From positions 1-25,476 of the forward strand of contig CAZFQG010000083.1 in NCBI GenBank assembly GCA_964520785.1: DNA of 25,476 nucleotides, read 5' to 3'. The translations under genes were made by a program, and so were the position numbers. This stretch comes from CAZFQG01 sp964520785 (GTDB taxonomy: Bacteria; Planctomycetota; Planctomycetia; Pirellulales; Thermoguttaceae). Below the pieces are notes generated by a model, which was not told where the DNA came from, searched no databases, and worked only from the letters and a program-made list of their open reading frames with translations. Every line of letters starts with the position of its first letter. The first letter of the stretch is position 1. Below, in pieces: positions 6,926 through 14,776 of the stretch.

Positions 6926-7007
6926 ATCGGTAGGGGCACCATTATCGGTAGGGGCACCGTTTTGGGGGCTTTCCGTCGTATTCGCGGGGTACCGGTGCCA
7001 ACGATAA
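6926..7007. repeat. Two-copy 18-base tandem repeat with a matching inverted arm
   Basis: ATCGGTAGGGGCACCATT (6926-6943) is repeated at 6944-6961 with one change (A to G). Downstream, CGGTGCC (6993-6999) and CGATAA (7002-7007) are complementary to GGCACCG (6953-6959) and TTATCG (6942-6947), so the second unit can fold with them into an interrupted hairpin. It resembles dispersed intergenic repeats that I recall from planctomycetes. Confidence 0.6.
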
Positions 7008-7027
7008 GGTATAGTTCATGAAAGCAT

Positions 7028-7086
7028 CGTCGGAGTAGGTCTGCGCGGAGGCCGCGAATCGCGCGCAGAACCGCAGCCCTCCGACG
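7028..7086 (+). promoter_or_regulatory. Nested stem-loop in the leader of the HDOD gene
   Basis: The outer arms CGTCGGAG (7028-7035) and CTCCGACG (7079-7086) enclose inner arms TCTGCGCG (7040-7047) and CGCGCAGA (7062-7069). Both are perfect 8-bp stems. The structure ends 60 bases before the HDOD start codon and has no T-run, so a leader RNA element or a protein-binding site is more likely than a terminator. It matches no riboswitch class I recognise. Confidence 0.45.
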
Positions 7087-7146
7087 GCCGGACAAGAGAT
7101 TGGACTTTACCGCCGCCGACCCGCGGTTTGAGACTCGCAGCTTAAG

Positions 7147-9006
7147 ATGGACACGGCCGTTTGCACCCTTGAATCGCTTTCCCAACGTGGACGGCAGCTC
7201 TTTACGCTTCCAACGGTCGCGATGGAGGTCCTCGATTTGACGGCCAATCGGGAGATCGACGTCGACCGTATCCGCGAATGCATCGAGAAGGACCCGGCCC
7301 TGGTCGCGAAGCTGTTGCGGGTGGCAAACAGCTCGCTTTACTGTACGCACGGCGTGGTTCGCGATCTGCGGCAGGCGTTGACCCTCATCGGACTGAATCC
7401 TCTGCGGTTGCTCGTTCTTGGTTTCTGTCTGCCGGAACGCCTTTTGAAGGGGATCGAGGAAAATGTCTTGGCTTGGTATTGGAGGAACACGCTGACGAAA
7501 GCCATCGCCGCGCGCGAGTTCGCCACGTTCGCGTGTCCCATCCTCGCCGACGAGGTGTTCGTCAGCGGGTTGCTCCGCGATATCGGGATGCTTCTGCTCA
7601 TTCAAGAGCTGGACAAGCCGTATTTGAAACTCGTGGACCAGGCAGTCCGCGGAGGAATCGACCTGCGGGAAATCGAACGCGAGGCGATGGGATTCGATCA
7701 CGTTCAGCTTTCGCGTAAGATGATGGAGGGTTGGGGCCTTCCCGCCTCGTTACGGGAACGCGCCGGAACCTCCGACGAAACCGGCTTCGATACCTCCGAA
7801 CCGGCCATGGCATCCCGGGTGTTGCGGATCGCGGAACTGGCCACGGACCTGTTGGCCAACGGCAAGACGTCGGTGTACCCGAGTTTGCTGGAGCAGGCTG
7901 ACCGGTTGCTCCGGATAGATGAATCGCGAGCAGAGGCGATTCTCGATTCCGTCGAGGAAAAGGTTTTGCAGTTGGCGGACGTGCTGGCGCTGGAGTTACC
8001 GAAGAATCTCGATTACCATTCGCTTCTGGCCTCCGCGCGCGACCGCTTGATTCAGGCCGCCGACGCCGCGGCGGAAGACCTGGTTCACGAAGGGAACCGC
8101 GACGCGGCCGGACCGGCGAGGACCGTTGCTTCCGATGGGCAACCGGAAGACGACGTTGTCGCCTTGTCGGACGAATCGGCGATGGATACTCCCAGGGCGT
8201 CATCTCCGAAGCCGAGTGAAACCGGCGAGCCCGTCGGGCGAGGTACCCGGCCGGACGGAGTCTCTCCGGCGAATTCTCCACCGGATGGCGTTTCCCCGTC
8301 GGTGGAAGCGGTACCGGTGGAAGCGGTACCCGAGGCCGACGTGCCGGAAGAGGCATCTTGTCTTGGTTCACTTGCTAACGAGGTTCTCGCGGCCTGCGGC
8401 TCGTTTTCCGGAGACAGCGATTCGCGGCCGGGTGCAACCGCCGCGAGTGAGCCTTCACGGCCCGAAGGGGATGCCTCCTCGCCGGTCGCGGCCCACCTCT
8501 CCGAGGAATCGCGGGCGAAGGAGACGGCGTCCGCCCCGGAGGAACCTCAGCTTTCGCGGCAGTTGCGAACGGCGACGGCGGCGTGCAACCGGCTCCGGTG
8601 TCCCGTAAGCCTGCTCGCCGTCGATTTTACGACGGACCCTGAATCGTTCGGCGCCGACAACGGGACGATTCTGAAGGAACTCTTGCGGCTCGCCTGCCAG
8701 ACGGCTTGCGGCGAACGGAAGATTCTATTGGAATTCAAGGAGAACGGCCGCGCGGTCATCCTGCTGAATACCGACCGGGACGAGGCCGTCTCGACCGCGC
8801 ACGAAGTCCTCGACAGCTTCCTCCATGCCATCCCGTTCTGTTTCGGGCATAATGCGCCGAGCGCCGCGGTGGACATCGGCGTCGTTACCCTCGCGATGCC
8901 TCCCAGCGACTACGATCCGAACCGCTTCGTCGACGCCGTCAGCCGTTGCCTCTACGCTTCTCATGCATCCGGCGGCAACCGGGTCAAGAGCGTGGACATC
9001 GGCTAA
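7147..9006 (+). CDS. HDOD-domain signalling protein with degenerate GGDEF-like C-terminus
   Basis: 619 residues, cytoplasmic. Residues about 10-210 form an HDOD domain: LPTVAMEVLDL, IEKDPALVAKLLRVANSSLY, LRQALTLIGLNPLR and SGLLRDIGMLLL. The last block has R where many relatives have the H of HD, so hydrolase activity is not expected, as is usual in HDOD proteins. A long Pro/Glu/Ser-rich linker spans about 310-475. The last 140 residues (RQLRTATAACNRLRCPVSLL..., ending CLYASHASGGNRVKSVDIG) follow the layout of a GGDEF domain, but the GGDEF signature itself is missing, so no cyclic-di-GMP synthesis is expected. The likely role is a signalling adaptor. ATG 7147 lacks a strong ribosome binding site. 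A structured leader precedes it. Confidence 0.87.
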   Translation: MDTAVCTLESLSQRGRQLFTLPTVAMEVLDLTANREIDVDRIRECIEKDPALVAKLLRVANSSLYCTHGVVRDLRQALTLIGLNPLRLLVLGFCLPERLLKGIEENVLAWYWRNTLTKAIAAREFATFACPILADEVFVSGLLRDIGMLLLIQELDKPYLKLVDQAVRGGIDLREIEREAMGFDHVQLSRKMMEGWGLPASLRERAGTSDETGFDTSEPAMASRVLRIAELATDLLANGKTSVYPSLLEQADRLLRIDESRAEAILDSVEEKVLQLADVLALELPKNLDYHSLLASARDRLIQAADAAAEDLVHEGNRDAAGPARTVASDGQPEDDVVALSDESAMDTPRASSPKPSETGEPVGRGTRPDGVSPANSPPDGVSPSVEAVPVEAVPEADVPEEASCLGSLANEVLAACGSFSGDSDSRPGATAASEPSRPEGDASSPVAAHLSEESRAKETASAPEEPQLSRQLRTATAACNRLRCPVSLLAVDFTTDPESFGADNGTILKELLRLACQTACGERKILLEFKENGRAVILLNTDRDEAVSTAHEVLDSFLHAIPFCFGHNAPSAAVDIGVVTLAMPPSDYDPNRFVDAVSRCLYASHASGGNRVKSVDIG

Positions 9007-9196
9007 CGGGCGTACTGAAAGCGTCGATGGAGTCCATCTCGGATATTTTCAGCCCGGCTCGAAGCGGAGGAGGAGGCCGCGACGCCCGCCTATTCGTTGA
9101 TTCTTCGAGTCAGACGGGCATTCGGGGAACCTACCGTTTCCCGCGCGTCCCGTTTTGCGATGGGCCACCGGCGACGCGGTGAATCTTGGACTCCCG

Positions 9197-10585
9197 TCAT
9201 AAGAGGTTCCTCGCCTTGATTTCCAGATAGCGGTTTACCAAAGGCGCGGTCATGTGTTCCGGAAATACATCCAAAGAAAGAACCCCTTTCGATTCCAGAT
9301 CGCGGATGACCTGGCGGCGCCAGGAGAGAATTTGCGCGGCGGCCCCGGCTTCGTAAACATCCGCGTTTTCGGCCTTTTCCCCCTCCACCGGGTCAAAAAG
9401 CCGATGGTCGCGCAGAAGTACTCCCATCGGCAGATGCCGGCCGGTAAGGTTCGAAAGATACCCCTCCACCCGTAGCGCATTCACCTCGTCGATCACGTTG
9501 GTCAGCAGGACGACGAGTGAACGGCGGCGGCACCTGGCGCCGAGATAGCGAAACGCCTCGTCGTAGCGGGACTCGACCAACGCGGGAAAGCGGTCGAACG
9601 CCGCGTGCAAGAGGCGGTTCATCTGGCTCATGCCGCTGCGCGGCGGGACGAACCCGTGGACGCGGTCGGAAAAGGTAATCATTCCGACGGCGTCGTTCCG
9701 CGACAGGGCGACGTGGGCCAGCAGCAGTAGGGCATTGAAACCGTGATCCAGCAGACTTAAGCCGGCCGCCTCGTTGGTCATCATCCGTCCGCAATCGACG
9801 AGAAATATCAACCGTTGCGATTGGCTGGTCTGGAAGTCCCTCACCGTCAGTTTTCGGCGGCGCGCGGTGCTCCGCCAGTCGATGAACTTGTAGTTGTCGT
9901 CAACCGTGTAGTCGCGCAGGCGCTCGAAATCGTGCTCCATGCCGATCCGGCGGATGCGCCGCAGGCCGAGCAAATTGAGCCGATCCGTCCGCGCCAAAAC
10001 CGCGTATTGAGACAACTGCTTCATGTCGGGATAGACGTTAAGCGTGCTCCGAACCGGCTTGGTGAGGTATTTCCGCCAGAGGCGAAACGTGCTGAAAACA
10101 CGGAAATACATCCATTCGAAACGGAATGCGCCGCGCCGCTTGGCGCGCAACTCGTACTCGACGCTCACCCGGCTTCGTGGCGGAATCGTTACTTCAAACG
10201 TCGCCGGGTCGGGATCGAGGACCGGATCGACGTCATCGCGGATGTCTGCGCGGATTGCGCGGCGACCGCGGTTTTCGACGGTTAATTCAACCGGATGCCG
10301 TCGGCGCAGCGAACTGGTCCGCCCCATTTTCCGCCGGACGAAGAGTGATTTCCCTCTCGCCGTAGTCGGCAGGTCGATTAGAGCGACGAGTAGAATCAAG
10401 GCGTCCAGCGCGAGAAGTTCGATCCGAACTTCCGGCCACCGCGCCAGAGCCACCGTGGCGAACGCCGGAATCAACAACAACCGCACCAGCCGCCCGGTGG
10501 GATAGGTCCGCGACCTCCAGGCGATCAGAAGCAACGGCCCGATCACGCCGACCAGGTAAAGCAGAACCATCCAGAACGGGTTCAC
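9197..10585 (-). CDS. DUF58 domain protein
   Basis: 462 residues, GTG start. Two hydrophobic stretches near the N-terminus (about 5-22 and 36-72) anchor it in the membrane. The DUF58 signature is clear: FERLRDYTVDDNYKFIDWRS then TARRRKLTVRDF (about 218-250), followed by a von-Willebrand-A-like core beginning LIFLVDCGRMM. Such proteins act with MoxR-family AAA+ ATPases as a chaperone-like pair in envelope or metal-insertion processes; the client is unknown. Its start overlaps the stop of the MoxR gene by 4 bases (GTGA, 10582-10585), which indicates translational coupling. An in-frame ATG 5 codons further in (10570) is an alternative start. Confidence 0.93.
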   Translation of the reverse strand: MNPFWMVLLYLVGVIGPLLLIAWRSRTYPTGRLVRLLLIPAFATVALARWPEVRIELLALDALILLVALIDLPTTARGKSLFVRRKMGRTSSLRRRHPVELTVENRGRRAIRADIRDDVDPVLDPDPATFEVTIPPRSRVSVEYELRAKRRGAFRFEWMYFRVFSTFRLWRKYLTKPVRSTLNVYPDMKQLSQYAVLARTDRLNLLGLRRIRRIGMEHDFERLRDYTVDDNYKFIDWRSTARRRKLTVRDFQTSQSQRLIFLVDCGRMMTNEAAGLSLLDHGFNALLLLAHVALSRNDAVGMITFSDRVHGFVPPRSGMSQMNRLLHAAFDRFPALVESRYDEAFRYLGARCRRRSLVVLLTNVIDEVNALRVEGYLSNLTGRHLPMGVLLRDHRLFDPVEGEKAENADVYEAGAAAQILSWRRQVIRDLESKGVLSLDVFPEHMTAPLVNRYLEIKARNLL

Positions 10586-11646
10586 GGTCGGGGAGCCTCC
10601 ACCGTGGCCAACATCTCGGTGAGGACTTCATCGAGGTGATAGCCCTCCACCTCCGCCTCCGCCGAGAGGATTACACGATGCCGCAGCGTCGGCAGCGCGA
10701 TTTCCACCACGTCGTCCGGAACGGCGTAGTCGCGACCCCGGAAGGCCGCAAGACGCCGCGCTCCCTGCATCAACGCCAGCCCGGCCCTGGGAGATGCGCC
10801 CAGGTGGAACTGCGGCCACCGCCGGGTGGTCCGCACGACCGAGTTGATATAGTCCAGGAGCCTCGGCGCCATGGTTACGGCATCGCATTCCTTCGAAATC
10901 TCCACGACCTCCTCGGCGGTCGTGACCGGTTCCAGGTCGGCGATCCGACCGTCCAGGTCCTCCTGTACGGCATGCATTCGGAGAATGGCCGCCTCTTCCG
11001 CCTCGGAAGGGTAATCGAGCACCAGTTTGAACATGAACCGGTCGAGTTGAGCCTCCGGAAGATTATAGGTTCCCTCCGATTCGATCGGATTCTGCGTCGC
11101 CAGCACCAAAAACGGACGCTGGAGCTTGTGGCTTTTCCGCTCGATCGTCACGCGGTATTCCTGCATGATCTCCAAAAGGGCCGCGTGCGTCTTCGCCGGA
11201 GAGCGGTTGATCTCGTCCGCCAGCAGCAACTGGGTGAATACCGGACCCGGCCGGAATTCGAACTCCTGCGTCTTCATGTTGAAGACCGGTGCGCCGGTGA
11301 CGTCCGACGGCATCAAATCGGCCGTGAACTGAATCCGCCCGCACTGGCACCCCAGAACGCGTCCCAGGGTTCGTACGAAGAGCGTTTTTCCCAGTCCCGG
11401 CACGCTTTCAATCAGAACGTGCCCTCCGGAGAACAACGCCGCCAAGGCGCCCGTGACCAATTCCTCCTGCCCGACGAATATCCTGCCGACCTCCGAGCGA
11501 ATCCGCTCAAACAGCTCTCGCGTTCGGGTCATCGCACCGGACGGCGGCCGCTCCGAAACGGACGCGGCCGAAACGGCCTCGATCGGGTCGTCGGGGGGTT
11601 GATGAAGGGGTTGGGGGTCGAGAGGAGCGGGCGAGTCGTCCGGCAT
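10582..11646 (-). CDS. MoxR-family AAA+ ATPase
   Basis: 354 residues. Walker A ESVPGLGKT (80-88), QFTADLMPSDVTGAPVFN, Walker B LLADEINRSPAKTHAALLEI (DEINR at 144-148), sensor-1 region LATQNPIESEGTYNLPEAQL followed by DRFM, and the C-terminal lid with SPRAGLALMQGARRLAAFRG. The first 40 residues are Pro/Asp/Ser-rich and probably disordered. MoxR ATPases remodel partner proteins that carry DUF58 or VWA domains, and here the DUF58 partner is the next, overlapping gene. AGGAA 8 bases before ATG 11646 supports the start. All catalytic motifs look intact. Confidence 0.95.
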   Translation of the reverse strand: MPDDSPAPLDPQPLHQPPDDPIEAVSAASVSERPPSGAMTRTRELFERIRSEVGRIFVGQEELVTGALAALFSGGHVLIESVPGLGKTLFVRTLGRVLGCQCGRIQFTADLMPSDVTGAPVFNMKTQEFEFRPGPVFTQLLLADEINRSPAKTHAALLEIMQEYRVTIERKSHKLQRPFLVLATQNPIESEGTYNLPEAQLDRFMFKLVLDYPSEAEEAAILRMHAVQEDLDGRIADLEPVTTAEEVVEISKECDAVTMAPRLLDYINSVVRTTRRWPQFHLGASPRAGLALMQGARRLAAFRGRDYAVPDDVVEIALPTLRHRVILSAEAEVEGYHLDEVLTEMLATVEAPRP

Positions 11647-11721
11647 GGTGAAGTTCCTGGGTATACTACCAATTCCTTATCGCGGCGAAATACGTGTTGG
11701 TCAGGCGAGCGGAGAGACGCT

Positions 11722-12339
11722 TCACTTCTTCTTCAAGATGCGAAAATCATCGAAGCGGATCCAGTGTTCGGCGTCCTTCGGACCGTGCCAACACTGGATG
11801 CCGACTTGATCCGTGTTCGCCGGTGGAAGGGGGCCCTCGAAGGCCGTCAGGAATTCTCCCTTGCCGTCGGGCCGGTACTGGGCCGTGACCTTTTCGCCGT
11901 CGACCACCAGCCGGAGTTGCACCGTCTTCGCCTCCATCGGCTTCTTGCCGGGAAAGACATAAAGCTCCCCGTCAATCCGCTCCTTGACGAATTTGAAGAC
12001 CAGCCTGCCGTCCTGCATCCAGTAGATCCCGGTCTGCTCGTATTGTTGCGTCGGATCGGACTTGCTCGTAAGCGTCACCTCGATCGCCCAAATGCCGCAC
12101 CTCCGGTCCGGAGCCTTCCGCCAGAGCACGTTTCTCGCGTCGTTACCGTGCTCCGGCTCCATGAGAATCTCCAGCCCGCCGTCGACGATCCGCCATTTCT
12201 CCGGTGACTCGCGCAACCACGACCACCCGGGCTTCAACTCTCCATCGAAGGGCTCTTCAAACACGGGAACGAATTCATCGGCGGACATGACGGCACTCGA
12301 AGGCAACAGCAGAATCAGGATGGCAAAGAATGGCTTCAT
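11722..12339 (-). CDS. Secreted DUF1349-like (concanavalin A-like) protein
   Basis: 205 residues. A signal peptide (MKPFFAILILLLPSSAVMSA, cleavage near residue 20) is followed by a single beta-sandwich domain: FEEPFDGELKPGWSWLRESP, KWRIVDGGLEILMEPEHGND, RNVLWRKAP, then EQTGIYWMQDGRLVFKFVKE, VQLRLVVDGEKVTAQYRPDG and GIQCWHGP. This layout is that of DUF1349 / the C-terminal lectin-like domain of GH43 xylosidases, so binding of a sugar is plausible; no catalytic pair was identified. It lies 75 bases upstream of the MoxR start, in the same direction. GAGG about 7 bases before the ATG supports the start. Confidence 0.85.
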   Translation of the reverse strand: MKPFFAILILLLPSSAVMSADEFVPVFEEPFDGELKPGWSWLRESPEKWRIVDGGLEILMEPEHGNDARNVLWRKAPDRRCGIWAIEVTLTSKSDPTQQYEQTGIYWMQDGRLVFKFVKERIDGELYVFPGKKPMEAKTVQLRLVVDGEKVTAQYRPDGKGEFLTAFEGPLPPANTDQVGIQCWHGPKDAEHWIRFDDFRILKKK

Positions 12340-12564
12340 CTTGGGCCTCGCTTTCTTAAGATGGGGTAAACGTTGATCTTATCACCATACCCGACGGAAA
12401 CCGGCGGGTCAAATCCCCCCCTCCCTTCCGGTGGGGCATGAATGCATGGCATGGGTTGGTTCATCGACGCCAACACCCCGGGCTTTCCATGGCATTTTGT
12501 TCGGATGTTGATTAGAATTGGGGGGTTACAAGATGATTTCCTCGACAAGGTCCGACTACCTCCC

Positions 12565-14766
12565 ATGCGACTCTTCTCCGTTTCGCTCCCCATTTTGGTG
12601 ATTTTCTGTCTTTTCCGTTCGCCGTCCGCCGTCGCCGTGGAACTAGAGATCGCCAATTTCGATTTCGGCGGGGAATTCGGTTCGTCCGGGGCTTCGTTGT
12701 CCAAGCTGGGATCGAACCGTTTTCGTATTCAGTTGAGCCACGCGCCGAACCATCCGGAATGGCCGAACCTGTGCCAGTTCACCCTCACCGGGGCGGTCGG
12801 AGCGTCGTTGCGGTTGGAGGGAGCGTCGACCGGTTTGCGGCAGTTCGGGAGCTGGTCTTACGACCGGGTGAATTGGAACCCGGTCATCCCCGACGGATCC
12901 GGCGGGATCACCTTCCCGCAGTTCACGCGGGATACGGTCTATTTCGGTTGCGAAGTCCCGTTTTCCCATGAGATGATTCTGGAGCATCTGGCGGCGCGGG
13001 AGTCGCATCCGGACGCGACGGTTCATTATCTGGGCGATTCTCTCCAGGGACGGCCGATATACCGGCTCACCGTGGCCGACCCGTCCGGCCCCTACGCGGA
13101 GGAATCGCGTTGGGTGCATCATTTCGTGAACCAGCATACCGACGAAGGGAACGCCATTTGGCGGATCGCCGGCGCGGTCGACTGGCTTCTGAGCGAGGAG
13201 GGGGCCGCCTGCCGCCGGACGAGCGTCTCGCACTTCGTGTTGACGATCAACCCGGATGGTCCGGCGAACGGCTACCGCCGGACGAATACCCAGGGGATCG
13301 ACATGAATCGGGCGTTTTCCGTCACCGGCTGGCAGAACAGTCCGGCCCATGAATCGGGCCTGGTCCAGAAGGACATGGAGGCGCTCGACAAAATCGGCAA
13401 CGGCCTGACGACCACCTTTTCCATGCATACCTGGGAGGGACCGACCGTCGACACGATGCTGCGACCGGGCGACGAAATGGGAACGGTCGTTGGAAGCTGG
13501 ACCGAGTTTCGCGACCTGTTGGCGGCGAACGACACTCAAAAACTGTTTTCGAGTCTGACCGCGCTGACGAGCACTCCGACCCCCACGCACTGGACGAGTG
13601 GCACGCACGTGGAATTCGGCACCAGCGCGTTCTGCGTGGAGGGGGGCGCGGCGATCTACACGAAGGAAGAGAACCTCGCCGCCGGTGCCGTCCTCATGGA
13701 GACGCTTCACGACTTCTACGGCACGCCCCCGGTTCCGCTTCCCGGCTCGTCGAACTATGCCGAGAGGGTTGCCGCGCATGGCCCGGCCGTCTACTTCCGC
13801 CTGAGCGAGCCGGCCGGACAGGCGGCCGGCGCTCCCCTTCAAAACGACGGAACGATCCTCAGTCTCGGCGCGACGTGGGGCATCGCCGGGTCCGCGGATA
13901 GCGCTCCCACTTCCGGCGCGGTGGGGCCTAATCCCGGTACGCTCGTCCACGGTCGCCCTCTGGCGGGGTTTGAGTCCGACAACACGGCCGCGCGGTTCAC
14001 GGGGCGTTCGATCGCGGACGCGGACCTCCTCGAGATCGGGAAAACGCCCGCTTTGGATACGAGCCGTTTTACCTTCAGTTGCTGGTTCAAGGCCGACTCC
14101 GCCATGGAAAGCTGGGCACGACTTTACGCGACCGATCCGGCGTACGCGAATTTCTTCCAGATCGTGATGAACGAAGGGCATTTCTATCTGGCGACGAATC
14201 CCGATAACGGGGCGGCGGACGTCGCCCGGAATTTGGACCTCGCGTTTAATGACGGGGCTTGGCACCATCTGGCGGTCGTCCGCGACGGGCCCGACGCGGC
14301 GAATGCGGCGATCTACATCGACGGCGAGGCCATTCCCCTGGAGGCCTACGACGGTTTCTTCAGCGGCGGAACCTCGACGCGCATCGGCGCGAGGACGACC
14401 GGCTCGCACGCGTTCTCCGGCATGATGGATGAAATCGCCCTCTGGCGCCGTGCGCTCGGTCCTGCCGAAATCGTGGCGATCTATGAAGCGGCTTTCACGA
14501 GCGGCCTGCTGCCGGGCGACCTCAACGGCGACGGCCGCGTCGACAGCGCCGACCTCGACGGAATCCGCGCGGCATGGGGAAACATCACCGCCCCGGGCGA
14601 CGTCGCCGCCGGAGATCTCTCGGGCGACGGCGTCGTCGGCAGCGCCGACTTGGACCTCGTCCGCGCGAACTGGGGACGCTCGCTCGGCGCCGCGGCCGTC
14701 CCGGAACCGGGGCTGGCGGCGCTGGCGGCCTTGGGTGCCGTGTTGCTGACACGGCGGCGCCGGTGA
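12565..14766 (+). CDS. Secreted M14 zinc carboxypeptidase with LamG, dockerin-like repeats and PEP-CTERM tail
   Basis: 733 residues from the ATG at 12565, chosen because it begins a clean signal peptide (MRLFSVSLPILVIFCLFRSP, cut before VELEIANF); the frame stays open upstream to 12442. An N-terminal beta domain (about 27-140) precedes an M14 peptidase of the cytosolic-carboxypeptidase-like group: zinc ligands His191 and Glu194 in NQHTDEGN, the NPDG...GYRR...GIDMNR block (Asn248, Arg249), third ligand His288 in FSMHTWEG and catalytic Glu359 in FCVEGG. A LamG/concanavalin-like domain (about 395-640) follows. Two Ca-binding dockerin-type repeats (DLNGDGRVDSADLDGIRAAW and DLSGDGVVGSADLDLVRANW) come next, then VPEPGLAALAALGAVLL plus TRRRR, a PEP-CTERM sorting signal. 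It should trim C-terminal residues from peptides outside the cytoplasm and be surface-anchored by exosortase. Confidence 0.92.
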   Translation: MRLFSVSLPILVIFCLFRSPSAVAVELEIANFDFGGEFGSSGASLSKLGSNRFRIQLSHAPNHPEWPNLCQFTLTGAVGASLRLEGASTGLRQFGSWSYDRVNWNPVIPDGSGGITFPQFTRDTVYFGCEVPFSHEMILEHLAARESHPDATVHYLGDSLQGRPIYRLTVADPSGPYAEESRWVHHFVNQHTDEGNAIWRIAGAVDWLLSEEGAACRRTSVSHFVLTINPDGPANGYRRTNTQGIDMNRAFSVTGWQNSPAHESGLVQKDMEALDKIGNGLTTTFSMHTWEGPTVDTMLRPGDEMGTVVGSWTEFRDLLAANDTQKLFSSLTALTSTPTPTHWTSGTHVEFGTSAFCVEGGAAIYTKEENLAAGAVLMETLHDFYGTPPVPLPGSSNYAERVAAHGPAVYFRLSEPAGQAAGAPLQNDGTILSLGATWGIAGSADSAPTSGAVGPNPGTLVHGRPLAGFESDNTAARFTGRSIADADLLEIGKTPALDTSRFTFSCWFKADSAMESWARLYATDPAYANFFQIVMNEGHFYLATNPDNGAADVARNLDLAFNDGAWHHLAVVRDGPDAANAAIYIDGEAIPLEAYDGFFSGGTSTRIGARTTGSHAFSGMMDEIALWRRALGPAEIVAIYEAAFTSGLLPGDLNGDGRVDSADLDGIRAAWGNITAPGDVAAGDLSGDGVVGSADLDLVRANWGRSLGAAAVPEPGLAALAALGAVLLTRRRR

Positions 14767-14776
14767 AAGGTGAAGG

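Noticed and set aside
6926..6961. Possible CRISPR-like repeat
   Set aside because: Only two directly abutting 18-base units with no spacers and no cas genes.
10636..12207. 523-codon plus-strand frame
   Set aside because: Antisense to MoxR and the DUF1349-like gene, and Arg/Pro-rich; no recognisable motif.
12643..14409. 588-codon minus-strand frame
   Set aside because: Antisense to the M14/LamG protein; Arg/Gly/Pro-rich composition without domains.
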